Positions 1 to 10,243 of a DNA stretch of 43,494 nt are shown piece by piece. The first letter of the stretch is position 1, and each line of letters begins with the position of its first letter. A program made the translations under genes and the position numbers. The notes beneath the pieces were generated by a model, which saw only the letters and a list, made by a program, of their open reading frames with translations, had not been told where the DNA came from and did not search any database. This DNA comes from Bremia lactucae (Eukaryota; Oomycota; Peronosporomycetes; Peronosporales; Peronosporaceae), in the NCBI RefSeq assembly GCF_004359215.1, contig NC_090628.1, positions 1,250,555 to 1,294,048 of the forward strand, in the 5' to 3' direction.

Positions 1-1600
1 AACTCGCTCCAATTCGGATACGATTGGACGTAACCTCGAAGTATCTCTTCGAGGACGCGATTTACGCGTTCTGTTTGACCATCCGTTTCCGGGTGATCAG
101 ATGTTGACATAGTCAGCCGTGTTCCGAGAGATCGGAACACGGATTGCCAGAACGCCGCCGTGAATCTCGGATCTCTATCCGAGACTAATTCACGGGGTAA
201 CCCATGGAGTTTGAATACCGTGTCGATAAAGACACGGGCACAACCCGGAGCCGTAATCGACTCTGGTACCGCAGCAAGGTGTACCATCTTGCTGAATCTG
301 TCTACAAAAACAAGGATTCCATTGTTTTTGTGTTCGTCTTCGGGAAATCCGAAGACGAAGTCCATAGATACGGACTGCCAACACTCTGCCGGAAGTGGTA
401 GAGGTTGAAGAGGTGCACGGGATGAAGGGCTAGGCTTCACCCGTTGACAAACCTCGCAAGCACGAATGTACTTGCGCACAAACTGATACTGGCGGGGCCA
501 GTAAAAGTATCGACTTACCGTGAGGTAAGTCTTCTCACGTCCACGATGTCCACTTGTTGGAGCATCGTGACACTCATACATGATGCGCAAGCGCAAATCA
601 TTGTGAGTCGGGACGACGACACGTGGGGTGTCGCCGGTAACGGCTGTGTAATACAATAAGCCGTTACGTGTTGTGTATCGATCGGATGACGATCGATATA
701 AAGCCGGTAGATCTTTAAAAGATTTATCGGATGGATTCATTAAATGATCCATCAGACAAAGAAGGTCCTTATCTTCTTTATAGGCTTTCTTTATTTCATC
801 AACTAAGGTTGATGATGGAACACTCGTAGTGAGTGTTGCAACAGTAAGATCACTTTTACTGTTGGGGTGCACTGCTGACTCGAAATCGGGTCGGCGTGAT
901 AACGCATCAGCGACGACATTAAGTCGTCCTGGTTTATATTCGACGGAGAAGTTATACTCCGCGAAGAAGGATAGCCACCTCGCCATTCTTTGCGAGAGGT
1001 GTGGGCTATTGACGGCCGTGCGTAATGACGCATGGTCCGTATACACGATGAATGGTCAGTCTCCGAGGAGATAGACCCTAAATTTAGCCAATGCATATTT
1101 CATGGCAAGGAGTTCCTTGTCATGCACTGGATAATTGCGATGAGCTGGTTGCAGCTGGCGCGATTGGTAACAGACGACGCGCTCCGCGCCGTCTGTATCG
1201 TATTGCATTAACGCGCAGCCGATTGCGAAATCGCTGGCATCACAGACCACATGGAATGGTCTGTCTTGATCTTCAATCGCCAAGATGGGCGATTGCATCA
1301 AGCTTTGCTTGATACCTTGAAAGGAACGCTGACCATCAGCGTTCCATAACCATTTCTCGTCTTTTTCAAGAGACGAGATTGACGAACTGCATCTCTGAAT
1401 AATTGCGAGAGCACTTGTGCAAGTACGCCGCTAAACCAAGGAACTTTCTAAGTCCCTTGACATCGACTACCGGCCAGTCGGTGATTGCCTTGATCTTTTC
1501 GGGATCAGGGCGCACGCCGTGATTACCGGATGCACCCAAGAAGTGGTATTTCGCTTGCAGCGAATATAGACTTCTTGAGGTTTGCGTACATTGTTGCCAC
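1..1600 (-). pseudogene. Ty3/Gypsy pol fragment: RT end, RNase H, integrase
   Basis: Read right to left on the minus strand, this is the second half of a Gypsy polyprotein. The RT thumb/connection region (KIKAITDWPV, FLGLAAYLHK) lies at about 1380-1600. RNase H is at about 1056-1320 (VCDASDFAIG, DKELLAMKYAL). Integrase runs from about 700 off the left edge: an HHCC zinc site (HDAPTSGH, then CEVCQR), then the DDE core with SMDFVFG, VSDRDPRF and GQTERVNR. Frames are open from 1 to about 1055. Lesions I see are a TGA at 1056-1058, just after LLGD where family members read on into the PFIVYTDHASL segment, and frameshifts near 1375-1385 and 1510-1545. The product would be cDNA-synthesising and integrating enzymes, but this copy cannot make the full protein. 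The element continues beyond the window. Confidence 0.93.
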
Positions 1601-2400
1601 TAAACCATCGATGCTTAAGAAAAGCATCGAGATAACAATCTTTCTCAGCGTGAAAGTTCTTCGCGCTAGGATCAAGGCCATGTAGCTTTGTCGCAATAAA
1701 TAAGGGATACTTATTGTGAGGAGTAGTCTCCAGACAAGCTATTGATTAGCCGTTCTGGCAAGAGCCACGGCCTCTTCTCAGGGGCGAGATGAGACATTTT
1801 TGTCTTCACTCCCCTGAGTGGTACCCACTGAAGCAGGGGTACCACAAGAACTTTTATTACGATGGCTCACGCCATCGTCATCACCTTGCACAGAAACAGG
1901 TGCAGGTGACCGAACGGGAGACGGAACGGGCGATGAGAGATCATCCTCATCGTCGGAACCAAATAGACTATTATCTCGACTATCAGAATGAGCCCTCTCA
2001 TTCGAAGGCTCATAGTCAGCCGCCTGACGTCTATCAGGCGACTGTTCGATTCTCCCCGAGTCGGCAATTTCGTCCGACTCGCATTCGTTGTCGACCCCCC
2101 AAAGCGGGGTCGTATTCACGTGGTGAATCATCACGTGCACCCGCAACATCTAAGTGTTGCGCGAGTATAAGATACTACGGCAGACGTTCCGTCTGCCGTA
2201 GTAAGAGATAACAATGCGTCACCCGCGGCTGCACGAACCGCAGCCGAAGGCGCAGCACTATCAACACACCGCATGAATTTGTTCTTGATGCGATGGAATT
2301 TAAAATGATGCTTCTGACCAATCAACATCATTTTCAAATTAAGTGGTCACATGGTGACCACTCCATCCAATGACAGTCAGAGTGATTGTCTTTCAAGGGA
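1600..2400 (-). other. Gypsy-associated acidic/Ser-rich ORF region
   Basis: The longest open frame is at 1778-2149 on the minus strand (123 aa). It is rich in Asp, Glu, Ser and Pro, with acidic runs such as SDDEDD and proline-spaced PSPVRSP, and has no domain I recognise. A second stretch at about 1600-1700 reads HGLDPSAKNFHAEKDCYLDA and then joins RT sequence abruptly, so this is a mosaic. The segment lies next to a purine tract and a partial LTR on the opposite strand. It may be equivalent to the acidic ORF starts at 9662 and about 21750, which also sit beside LTR-like ends. It contains an unusually dense set of small hairpins (see findings). No function is assigned. Confidence 0.4.
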
Positions 2401-2404
2401 GGGG
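2395..2404 (+). other. Polypurine tract-like run beside LTR
   Basis: A ten-base purine run (AAGGGAGGGG) stands just upstream of the plus-strand LTR start at 2408. This is where a plus-strand primer tract lies next to a 3' LTR. The nearby pol is on the other strand, so this junction must be a rearrangement or belong to a different element. Confidence 0.45.
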
Positions 2405-2407
2405 TGA

Positions 2408-2582
2408 TGTAATGGGGTGTATCGTTACATGAAATTAACACTTAAGGGTTGTTAATTAATATATTATCTAAAAGGTACATAATATTTGGAGGATATTACT
2501 TTTTATAGTAATGTTCAGAAATCTTATCCATAAATAGGTATAGGCCATTATATCTATTTATCCCGCAGACTAATCAGCTGTA
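2408..2582 (+). mobile_element. Partial Gypsy LTR, family 1
   Basis: The sequence from TGTAATGGGGTGTATCG through the CAGACTAATCAGCTGTA motif matches the first about 175 bp of the full LTR at 42608-43058. It also matches the reverse complement of the full LTR at 16671-17098. Similarity ends at about 2582, so the right two-thirds of the LTR are missing. It keeps the internal self-complementary segments of the full copies, for example ATTACT/AGTAAT. Confidence 0.85.
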
Positions 2583-3207
2583 AACGCGGCACCAGATGCA
2601 GGTATATTCCCCGTTTAGGATCATCGGGCCGTCGTGTTCTAGGAGGTAATGTCAAGCAATTCGAAAAGGGCCTCCGAAACGTTGACAACAGGAACAGATT
2701 CGCCTTGTATAGTAATTCGATCAGCCATCCAATGCGGTATTCAAATGCTCCTCTTGCCACAATTATATTCAGTAACTGGTGACTATGGGCTCAGTAAAAT
2801 CGCAATTCCCCCACCCGCTTTCTCGGATTTCGTCCACCGAGTGCGTCCAGGCTAGTCCATGAAGCCCTGAGTGAAGCTAAACAACTTGTCCAGAGGACCG
2901 TCTGCAAAATCCTTCATACGCACAGTAACCCGCTTTGTTCATCAATTGGAAGACTCACGATACCCGTGAGTTCGGCCGCACGCGGGCCAGCCATTAGCGC
3001 CATATTGTTCGTTCTTTGGAGAGACAATCAAAAAGCGGCTATACACGAGATCATATAACATGAACTCGACGGGGCCCAACACAAAGTAACCTTGCTTCAC
3101 CAGCAAGGTTCCTAATACGCATAAGCATTGAAAGAACAGGTTGCTCAACAAGTGAAACTATTGAGACTGTAGCATACACATGCTGCTAGCGAGCCAACGC
3201 TTTGCGT
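2583..3207. other. No identifiable gene
   Basis: Several short frames exist on both strands (for example 68-69 aa on the minus strand at 2554-2760 and 2942-3151). None has a recognisable domain, and their starts and ends are not supported by splice signals. It is probably decayed sequence between two retroelement fragments. Confidence 0.5.
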
Positions 3208-3660
3208 CGACCCGAAAGCTTAAAGATCGAAATCTCTAAGTTTTAGGCAGTCGGAGGTGACTCTTTTCAAAATGGTTCGTCGAATAAAATGACGCCATTG
3301 AACCTCGCCGCATTAATGATGATGCGACGAAAGTAAAGTTTGGCATGTCCAACTTAGCCGGACGTGCCAAATTTTGGGCCTTACGGTTCAAGCTTCTCGA
3401 CCCATTGTATTTTGGATCGTATGAGGCCTTTAAGACCCGGCTCAGGAAAAGCTTTGACCCTTCTTGTGCCGAATTTAGTGCTCGAGCAGAGCTTCTGGGT
3501 TTGAAGCAGGGCAAGCGTAACCTTCACGCATATGTCCGACATACACGATACCTATGGTGGCCACTTAAATGAGTCAACCTTTCACGCGTTGCGTGGAAGC
3601 CTTCTTGAGAGGCTTGAAAGCCCTCTCCTTCTCCATCAAACATGTCCATGTTGGATGGAA
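3208..3660 (+). pseudogene. Gypsy gag fragment
   Basis: The plus-strand translation matches the gag at 15377-16527. LKIEISKF (followed by an in-frame stop) corresponds to its KIDIAKY. From 3345 a 75-aa open frame reads SNLAGRAKFWALRFKLLDP and continues with KQGKRNLHAY, against SNLAGRTKTW and KQGKRDVHAY in the other copy. After about 3570 the match continues only in another frame (FLRGLKAL against FMQGLRDG). This is the capsid-forming part without a zinc knuckle. It is broken by at least one stop and one frameshift and joins a family-2 LTR on its right. Confidence 0.85.
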
Positions 3661-3681
3661 CGTGCGTAGGCCGTTGAAGGG

Positions 3682-4154
3682 ACAATGGACACCTTTCGCT
3701 AGGATGCTAGTCAATCTACACTGATAACAGCAAAGGTGATGTGCCTCGATTACGCCACGCGTTACAAGTTGATAAGAAGCCTTAGCTACTAGACGTCGAT
3801 ACTAAGGCTATAGTATCGAAAAAAGTTAAGTTGTAGTAACAAAACATAACGATATTCTATTAACTTACTTTAGCATATATTTTTTATCAACTATGTATAG
3901 CGCCTACTTGCGCACCGCTTCATCGTGTCTTGTAACGATTGGTGGGGTTGATTTTACTCCAATCAACCAATCAACAGAAGTATTGTCTTTTGCCTAAATA
4001 TTACATAATAATAATTATAATAATGGAACTATCCAGTCAAAGTTAATTTGAAAGATAATAATCTTGTACTTCTTGCTTTTTTACTCCTATAGGAAACAGT
4101 GTTTATTATTCCTCTTATGTAAAATAATATTTATGTAGTGGACACCCCGTTACA
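3682..4154 (-). mobile_element. Gypsy LTR, family 2, copy 1
   Basis: This is homologous to 19553-20067 and 21010-21532. Shared landmarks are the CACCTTTCGCTAG block at the left end, GCGCCTACTTGCGCACCGC in the middle and ACACCCCGTTACA at the right end. In transcription orientation (minus) it begins TGTAACGGGGTGT, like family 1. The left boundary is approximate because the end is degenerate. There is no purine tract at its right side, so it is either a 5' LTR or a solo copy. Confidence 0.82.
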
Positions 4155-4340
4155 ACCTAAGTAAATTAAAGTTGCGACGTTACATGAAACAGCAAAATTT
4201 TGAGAATTTGTATTCGCAAGTAATTGTAACGTAAATGCAGTCTTATATCATATGATGCAATGTTTTTAGCAATTAGATCTAATTGTGACTCGTGCATACA
4301 AATCCCTACACTTCCAAGACCGCCCTCACGCTGCATTACG
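4155..4340. other. Intergenic, upstream of the SAP30/PHD gene
   Basis: AT-rich sequence between an LTR and the first proposed exon. I see no gene here and could not place a promoter element with confidence. Confidence 0.4.
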
Positions 4341-5473
4341 ATGGTGAGATCTACGCTCATGTGTTTCCCTGTGTAGCAGATGATCTTTTACTTTGTGTCA
4401 AAACCATAACTCGTTAAATTCTCCCAGGACGAGCGCTACAGCTTCTACGACAATGAAGGAGGTGCAACCAGTTCATGGCACATAAATACCCATCTCTGGT
4501 ACTCACATTTTCCTATGTCGGCCTTCCTCACATAGTAGAAGTAAATGACAGCGATAGCTACTACGCTAACGTAGACGAATTGAGCCCACAGCAGCGGATC
4601 AAGCGCATCGTGTACCCTTCGCGGCTTATGGTGGACTTTAAGGGCTTGGGTGTACGTTCAAAGTATTTCTTCTACTGTATAGAGCGACTAAAATGACCAA
4701 CTAACCTCGCTTCTACTGCTAAGGTCGAAGCTTTAAAGCGCTATGCAAAATTCTACCATCTAAAGTTTAACGATAGCATGGCGAAGGAAGATCTAGCAGC
4801 TTTAGTCGCGCGCCACTTTGATATTACGTTGGAAGTTGAGGAAGACGACTCCATTGTCGCTTTCATGCAACGCCTGCGTAATGGTGAGCGGGCCGCAGTA
4901 AAGCGTTCGACTGCCCGCGACAAGGATCGAAAAGCCCTGGCTGCTGCTGAGAAAGCAAAACGCAAGTCCAATAGCCGCAAGCGCCAGCGCGGCCATTCCG
5001 TATCTGTCTCATCAGGCCGTAATTTTACCACGAGCTCGAGCTACAGCTTGAGCAATGGCAATTCGGGCATGAATGTCGCGAGTTTCGGACACGGAAACAC
5101 GCATGCAAATGGCATAAGCAACGGTCAGAGTAGCCGTGGCCACGGCAATGAAGGACGCAAGATCCCGCCTAGCAGCTCGAAATCCCTCAATTCATCAAGT
5201 GGCAAAAATAAAAAGACCAAAAAGGACGCAGATACCGGAGAAGATAATGAACTCTACTGCATTTGCAACTTGCCAAGCTATGGTAATATGATCGCATGCG
5301 ATGGTAAAACTTGTCCAAATCCATCGCAGTGGTACCACCTGGAATGTGTCGGCCTGGCCGATGGCCGTCATCCCGATACGTGGTTGTGCCCAGAGTGCGA
5401 TCCCAAGGGATTCTCCGGTAGCGGCCACAGAAAGAAGAAAAACAAACGCTCCAAGTCTCCTGGTATCAAGTAA
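4341..5473 (+). CDS. SAP30-like / PHD-finger chromatin protein
   Basis: Proposed exons are 4341-4343 (ATG only, uncertain), 4428-4461, 4536-4651 and 4724-5473. The introns of 84, 74 and 72 nt all start GT, end AG and keep one frame; the last has a CTAAC branch-like motif. Joined exons give about 300 aa. Near residues 40-90, VDFKGLG joins VEALKRYAKFYHLKF, then EDLAALVARHF. This is the pattern of the Sin3-binding domain of SAP30. A Lys/Arg- and Ser-rich linker follows. A C-terminal PHD finger (about 5250-5400) has the full C4-H-C3 set: CIC, CDGKTC, WYHLEC, CPEC, resembling ING-type readers of methylated H3K4. By inference it is a subunit of a histone deacetylase complex. The PHD exon is firm; the first exon is a guess. 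Confidence 0.85.
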
Positions 5474-5834
5474 TGATGTAAAAGCTGCTTCGTTCCATTT
5501 TACCTTGCTCATTCCAGTCGGCGAGTTTAAATAATTTTACATTAATAAAGCTTTAGTCTAGAAATAAATGGCTACCGTAGGAATTTTGAAGCCGCGGCTT
5601 TGGCGTGGGTACAATTTTTGATTATGGTAAAGTTTAAAGTAGTCAGTTTTGACCAGAGCTCCGTCACAACTAAAGTTACTATCATTCAAGAAAAGGATTA
5701 AAATTTAGCGGCTAATAGCAAAGCGTGCCAAACTGATAAAAAGAAACTTAAAGTTTTGCATCTTCGACGAAGCCGTCTTTACTATAGTCCTCATTAGTTG
5801 AAATTATGGCTTGCTGGAATATCTTAACGAATAT
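5474..5834. other. Intergenic
   Basis: AT-rich 3' flank of the PHD gene. An ATTAATAAAG-like segment near 5541 could be a polyadenylation signal. I see nothing else I can support. Confidence 0.35.
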
Positions 5835-6042
5835 TAAGTTGTGTACAAGGTTGTGCAACACATAATACAATATAATAAGTAACGTGTAATCCAATATCCA
5901 AACCTAAATTAGACATAGCTACACCAGTAATACCACCAACTACAAATAATGAAGACCTAAAACTTCCTGCACCAATTAAGCCTTAAGTAGCTAATCCTGC
6001 ACCTAAAAATTTAGAAGCTTGTAATAACAAAATTCGACGCAT
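5835..6042 (-). pseudogene. Nuclear mitochondrial insert: atp9 start joined to cox1 piece
   Basis: On the minus strand, from an ATG at 6042, the translation reads MRRILLLQASKFLGAGLAT, then a stop, then GLIGAG. This matches the N-terminus of ATP synthase subunit c (atp9, QASKFxGAGLATIGLxGAG). From about 5960 it changes to LFVVGGITGVAMSNLGLDIG and LHVTYYIV, which matches the conserved GGxTGVxxxNxxLDIxLHDTYYVV stretch of cytochrome oxidase subunit 1. The metal-ligand region after DTYYV is already degraded. Both genes are normally separate in mitochondrial DNA, so the insert is a mosaic. Base composition is very AT-rich, as expected for mitochondrial DNA. It is not functional. Confidence 0.85.
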
Positions 6043-7163
6043 TGAGTTTTTCTTACATTGAAAAGCCTGAAAAATAAGAACTAAATAACATGCGCGACCT
6101 TAGCATACAAAGCAAATTGAAGACTTTTGATCGCTACATCTGCAACTGGAGAGAGTTGATGTGGACATAGCCCAAAAAATGTAAGAAATAGAGCCACAGA
6201 TTTTCTCGAACAGAAAGCAGTTATCCGAGCGTATAATGGATACACTTGAAATATAATATTTGCTTAAAAGCAACCATAGTAAACAGCGGGAATTTATTTT
6301 CTCAAGGCTTTACGCACGGGAGAGCTATTGGCCATGGGGACGACCATAGGGAAAAATATATTACTTATTCAACCATGGATCTTGACTTTTTCGTTTCAGA
6401 AAAATGTCACACGACAGCAGCACCACAACCTTATACGGAATTGACAATTTTTACAGTGCGACGTTGTAGCAACAGACGTCCCACTTCTTTCTAAATAAAG
6501 CATTTTCTGTCGTCGAAAAAGCTTGTCATCGCATCGTTTAGGAGGACCATAAGCTTTTCATGTGTCACAACGAAGTTCAGCAAATACTTTCAATTCTCTT
6601 GGTCTATGATGATAAGGAACGAAGCTCTTTGAAGACCAGGAGCTCCTACTAATTAGTGAAGGTCCTTTATTATTTTCATTTCGCCTCCAAGTAAGTCATC
6701 GGAAAGCTGATAATTTGTGCGCCAGGGAGCTTTTGACATTTGAATGAAAGAATTGAAAAAAAATATAGTATTTAAAGCTTGAGATCAAATGGACGGGACC
6801 TTTTCAAATATGCGCCGTGAGTATTGCGTTGAGGGTAAAAATAAGTAAAGCTTCGATTCCAAACAAACGATGCAACACCCGATTTATTTGGATGTAAATA
6901 CCGATAAATGTCCATCGTCGCATATGGTGCTCCATCACCTTGCAAAAAAGAGCACGACGGTACCGCGTACTAATAATATCTGAACCACACTAATAAAGTT
7001 TGAAATCAACTTGAATTTGGTAAGTAATTTAGGTCATGTCATTTATCATACGGACTCCCCACATTTGTACCAGGGCTAGGAGACCAAGTTTCAGACCAAA
7101 ACCGTGCTTCCACATGCACCGCTAAAAAAGAGACGTGCCTTCAGTAGTAAATAACCCATTACC
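6043..7163. other. Intergenic, no gene identified
   Basis: An open frame at 6246-6494 (82 aa) has no recognisable domain and no splice context that extends it, so I do not call it. The rest is AT-rich. The 5' side of the next gene (about 7080-7160) shows no clear initiator element that I can support. Confidence 0.4.
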
Positions 7164-8287
7164 ATGCGGCAAATGGTGGCACTGCTCCTAGTGACGCTGA
7201 CGTCCTTTATCGCCGAGTCTGTTCAGTTAACTATCGTATGCACCAGCAGTGCCGACTGTTTAAACGGCGACACGTGCGTGGCCGGTGACTCCGCTGTCCC
7301 CATCCAGACCTGCGTGGCTGGTGCCGTCTGCGGCGGCACCTCGTCGGGCAATTGCCCGTCAGACACCACAAGCGGCCAACTGGCTTGTATACAACGAAAT
7401 AGTATCTACCAGTGCGTTTCCATCGAGCGCTGCGATCAGTACTTTGGAGGGGCTTCATGTAGCGGTGAGATGAGCGAGAGATATGCAGAGGAGCACGGAT
7501 TAATGATCTAACTGTTGAGTGTGCTCTAGGTGGATGCAGTGCCAGTGGCGTAGCGTGTAGTGGTCAAGGAACATGTAATTTAGTATCCACGGATGCGAAT
7601 GGACGGCCAGGCTTTAGCTGTTCGTGCAACGAAGGATTTAGTGGCGACAAGTGCGAGGACGTTTCGCGAACAGATTTTGACTCATCCACGACGTCGAGAA
7701 CGACTTCCAATGCCATGGATAGCTCGTTTGATGCAGCTTCACAAGATTTTAGCCTCTTAACCAGCTCTTCGCAAGCCCGTAGCACGTCAACGACGTCGAA
7801 TGTGGCTGATCCTGGTAGCGTCGCGAACTCCGAAGTAGACTTGCCGGATTCGGTGAGCTCACGCTCAGGCTCTCCAAGCGAATCCAGTTTTGTCCCGGGC
7901 TCCACAAGTGCCATAAGCTCCGACTCTAGATCAAATAGCTCTTTATCCTCAGATTTTAAGGACTCTTTAAGTGACTCAATGTCGTCCAGTTTAAATGAAG
8001 ACAACAGCATTGTTCCCGACGTAGCCAACAGCGGATCAGCAGCACCTCCAACAGACTCGAAGGGAACAACTTCGATCGTCTTTATCATTATTGGCGTGCT
8101 GGCTGCTTGCATTATCGTCGGTGCCCTCCTTTTTGCCATGTACTCACGAAAGCAAAAGCGCGAGCAAAATGCTAATTCTGATGGATTTGGGGGAGTGATA
8201 CCGCTTGGTGCCACCGCCGCTAGGGATGGTGAACACGATGATGGCTCAGGGGCGGACACGCCCAAGAGCAACATCGTCACCATGTAG
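7164..8287 (+). CDS. Secreted-pathway, membrane-anchored EGF-like protein
   Basis: Exons are 7164-7464 and 7530-8287, with a 65-nt intron (GTGAGA donor, CTAAC branch-like motif, TCTAG acceptor). They join in frame to give 352 aa. Residues 1-20 form a signal peptide. A Cys-rich ectodomain follows, ending in an EGF-like module that spans the intron: CSASGVACSGQGTC, then FSCSCNEGFSGDKC. Next is a long Ser/Thr/Asp-rich, mucin-like linker (about residues 150-278). One transmembrane helix lies at about 281-304 (SIVFIIIGVLAACIIVGALL), with a short cytoplasmic tail starting RKQKR. This suggests a type I cell-surface protein, possibly adhesive. The ligand is unknown. No lesions are seen, and flanking DNA is non-coding on both sides. 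Confidence 0.85.
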
Positions 8288-9600
8288 ACTGTCAGGATCC
8301 CCATGTTTCGTAGAGACATACCATTTGATTACTCTAATGCTTATCTATGGCAGTTGCGTTGATGTGCTGCTCGAGAGAGGTCAAAACGACTTGAATTAAA
8401 CAATTTGCTAGTGCGATCTTGGTGATGATGACATTTGAGAAAAGAGTCGATTGCGGACGCGCCATTACAAAAACGCGTTGTATGCAATATTTGCAAGCCA
8501 ATGGACGTTACGCGAGCTTCCTCGCAACGTATGCTAGATCTTACTTTGTTGGAAGGTCGTTCGAAAAGGGTGTAAAGCTTTGGCATAAGGTGTTCATGGA
8601 GACGTAAAGAAAGTTTAAACATCGATATAGCATCTTAGGAGGTATGGCAGCTCTGGAGGCGCAGAGCAAGATTCAGTACTATACCGTACATTGCTTAGCT
8701 TAACTGCAGTGTTTTGAAAAGCTTAGTTCGAGCCTTGAGTGATGACTGTGAAAGAAGCGTGTTCAGTTTTTTTGCTTTGCCACAAAAATCGCAATGGCAT
8801 TTCAATTACGTGTTGCATCAGAAGAAAGCTAGAAAATCTAGCATTTCTGCAATTTAGAGGATACTTTTGACGTCGTATTTTTAATGCTTTAGTACTTTTA
8901 CTTGTCATATTGCCTGTAGAATTCTAAATTGGACGAAACGATGACGTAAATTAAATGAGTCATGATAGAAAATGGGTGCCGGTATATGTACCTCACCTTT
9001 TTGGTATGCGTACCTCACCCCATATAATCCTATCAATTACAGTCAATGAGGAAGATAAACCCCTGAGCGTGCCATCGTACTTCGTTATGTAAATAATACT
9101 TCAGTGAATAAATTCCTTCCTTTCGCAACAGCTCGTTGGCCCTACCATAAAAGACTTCATTACGATATGAGTATTCCTATGCCACCATATGCACGTTATA
9201 GCACACTTAAGAAGCAACGGAAAGCAATAAAAAACTTTGCATTGGGAAATGGATTTGCAGTGAACGTTCAATGAGCTCGGCTGGTCGCGAGGTCATTCCG
9301 TCTTGTTGTAGGGGGGCACGTCGTAATGGGACACACACCCTAGCACAGCGAGAAAGCGGTTAAACCTGCTTCTCTTGCGTGCAGTGAGGTAGTTGTGGTG
9401 GGCGCGTTAGCGACCTCACCCAACGCACTAAGCACTTTGATTAAGCGTCGTCACAGGATCGATAATCCGGCTCCTCGTGCGCACTTATCAAGTAGGAAGC
9501 AGTTTTCAGACTGATTTTTCTTTAATCGTATTATAAATAAATACCTATTTTAACCAATTAAAATGTCATATCTATAGATAACACTTAATATGTATTGCGA
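8288..9600. other. Intergenic, no gene identified
   Basis: There is no open frame with recognisable content. A short imperfect repeat around 8978-9020 (GTACCTCACC spaced twice) and a G-run near 9310 are the only visible structures. The segment near 9330-9345 resembles the end of the family-2 LTR (ATGGGACAC) but I cannot extend the match. Confidence 0.4.
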
Positions 9601-9661
9601 GCGTATCTTTCTAGATACCTCGCGTAACGGATGACGCAAGCCGTCATCCCTCTTAATGTGA

Positions 9662-10240
9662 ATGCATCCATGTGCATCACATACACAAGGGTTGGTCACA
9701 AATGTGCACCACACCACTGCTGCTGTCGTGTTTACGGGGCTAGAGGATCTATCCTACTTTAAGAGTGAGGATGCTGATCCGTCGCTTATTGTCGACTACA
9801 ATGAGTCGACACCTTTGCCGTCACCTCATACTAGTGATGCGGACGACGAGCTCATGAGGAATGATGATGGCGCATTATTGCCCATCCAAACTTCTCTCAT
9901 GGCTCACAACATGGTGACAGCAACATTTACGAATGCTGTCTCGTCGTCTGCGCTGGATAGCGCAGCGACATGTAATAAGAGCGCTGTCCATAAAGGCGCA
10001 GCCGCTTCTCCTTCGGGTATAACCACAACGCCTTATGCTCAGACCATGATCCATAATGATTCTGACATAGAGAATTCGGAGCCTAAAGCTCCGCCGGCGA
10101 CACGTGAACGTGCTCAGTCGGTGTCACAAGCCAGTCGTATTGAATGCGGCTATATGAAGGGTGGCATATCACTGATTCCCCCTCCATCTAAATGGCCTCG
10201 TTTAAACGGGCCAAAACCGTCGCTACTAAGGCGTCTTTAA
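9662..10240 (+). other. Gypsy-associated plus-strand ORF 1, antisense to pol
   Basis: This 192-aa open frame lies to the left of a minus-strand integrase C-terminus and reads toward it. It is acidic and Ser/Thr/Ala-rich (SEDADP, DADDELM), with no domain I recognise. The end contains WPRLNGPKPSLLRR. A near-identical DNA segment, on the same strand, occurs at 13928-13966 (WPRFNGP), inside the remainder of this retroelement cluster. Local hairpins are dense here too (for example GGATGACG/CGTCATCC near 9630). It is probably a retroelement accessory or gag-like product. Confidence 0.5.
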
Positions 10241-10243
10241 ATC

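Noticed and set aside
1789..2211. 140-aa plus-strand ORF in the first Gypsy fragment
   Set aside because: Composition is explained by dense self-complementary DNA, which opens frames on both strands; no motif supports it over the minus frame.
2554..3151. Minus-strand frames near the partial LTR (68-69 aa) as a host gene
   Set aside because: Hydrophobic stretches look protein-like, but no family is recognised and stops break them; left as unannotated.
4753..5031. Minus-strand ORFs opposite the PHD gene
   Set aside because: They are shadows of the plus-strand coding frame, which carries the PHD cysteines and the SAP30 pattern.
6246..6494. 82-aa open frame on the plus strand
   Set aside because: No domain, no splice context, ordinary AT-rich sequence; consistent with chance.
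7715..8319. Long minus-strand frame (251 aa from 7564) opposite the EGF-like gene
   Set aside because: Low-complexity Ser/Leu/Glu mirror of the Ser-rich linker; the plus strand has signal peptide, EGF cysteines and TM helix joined by a good intron.
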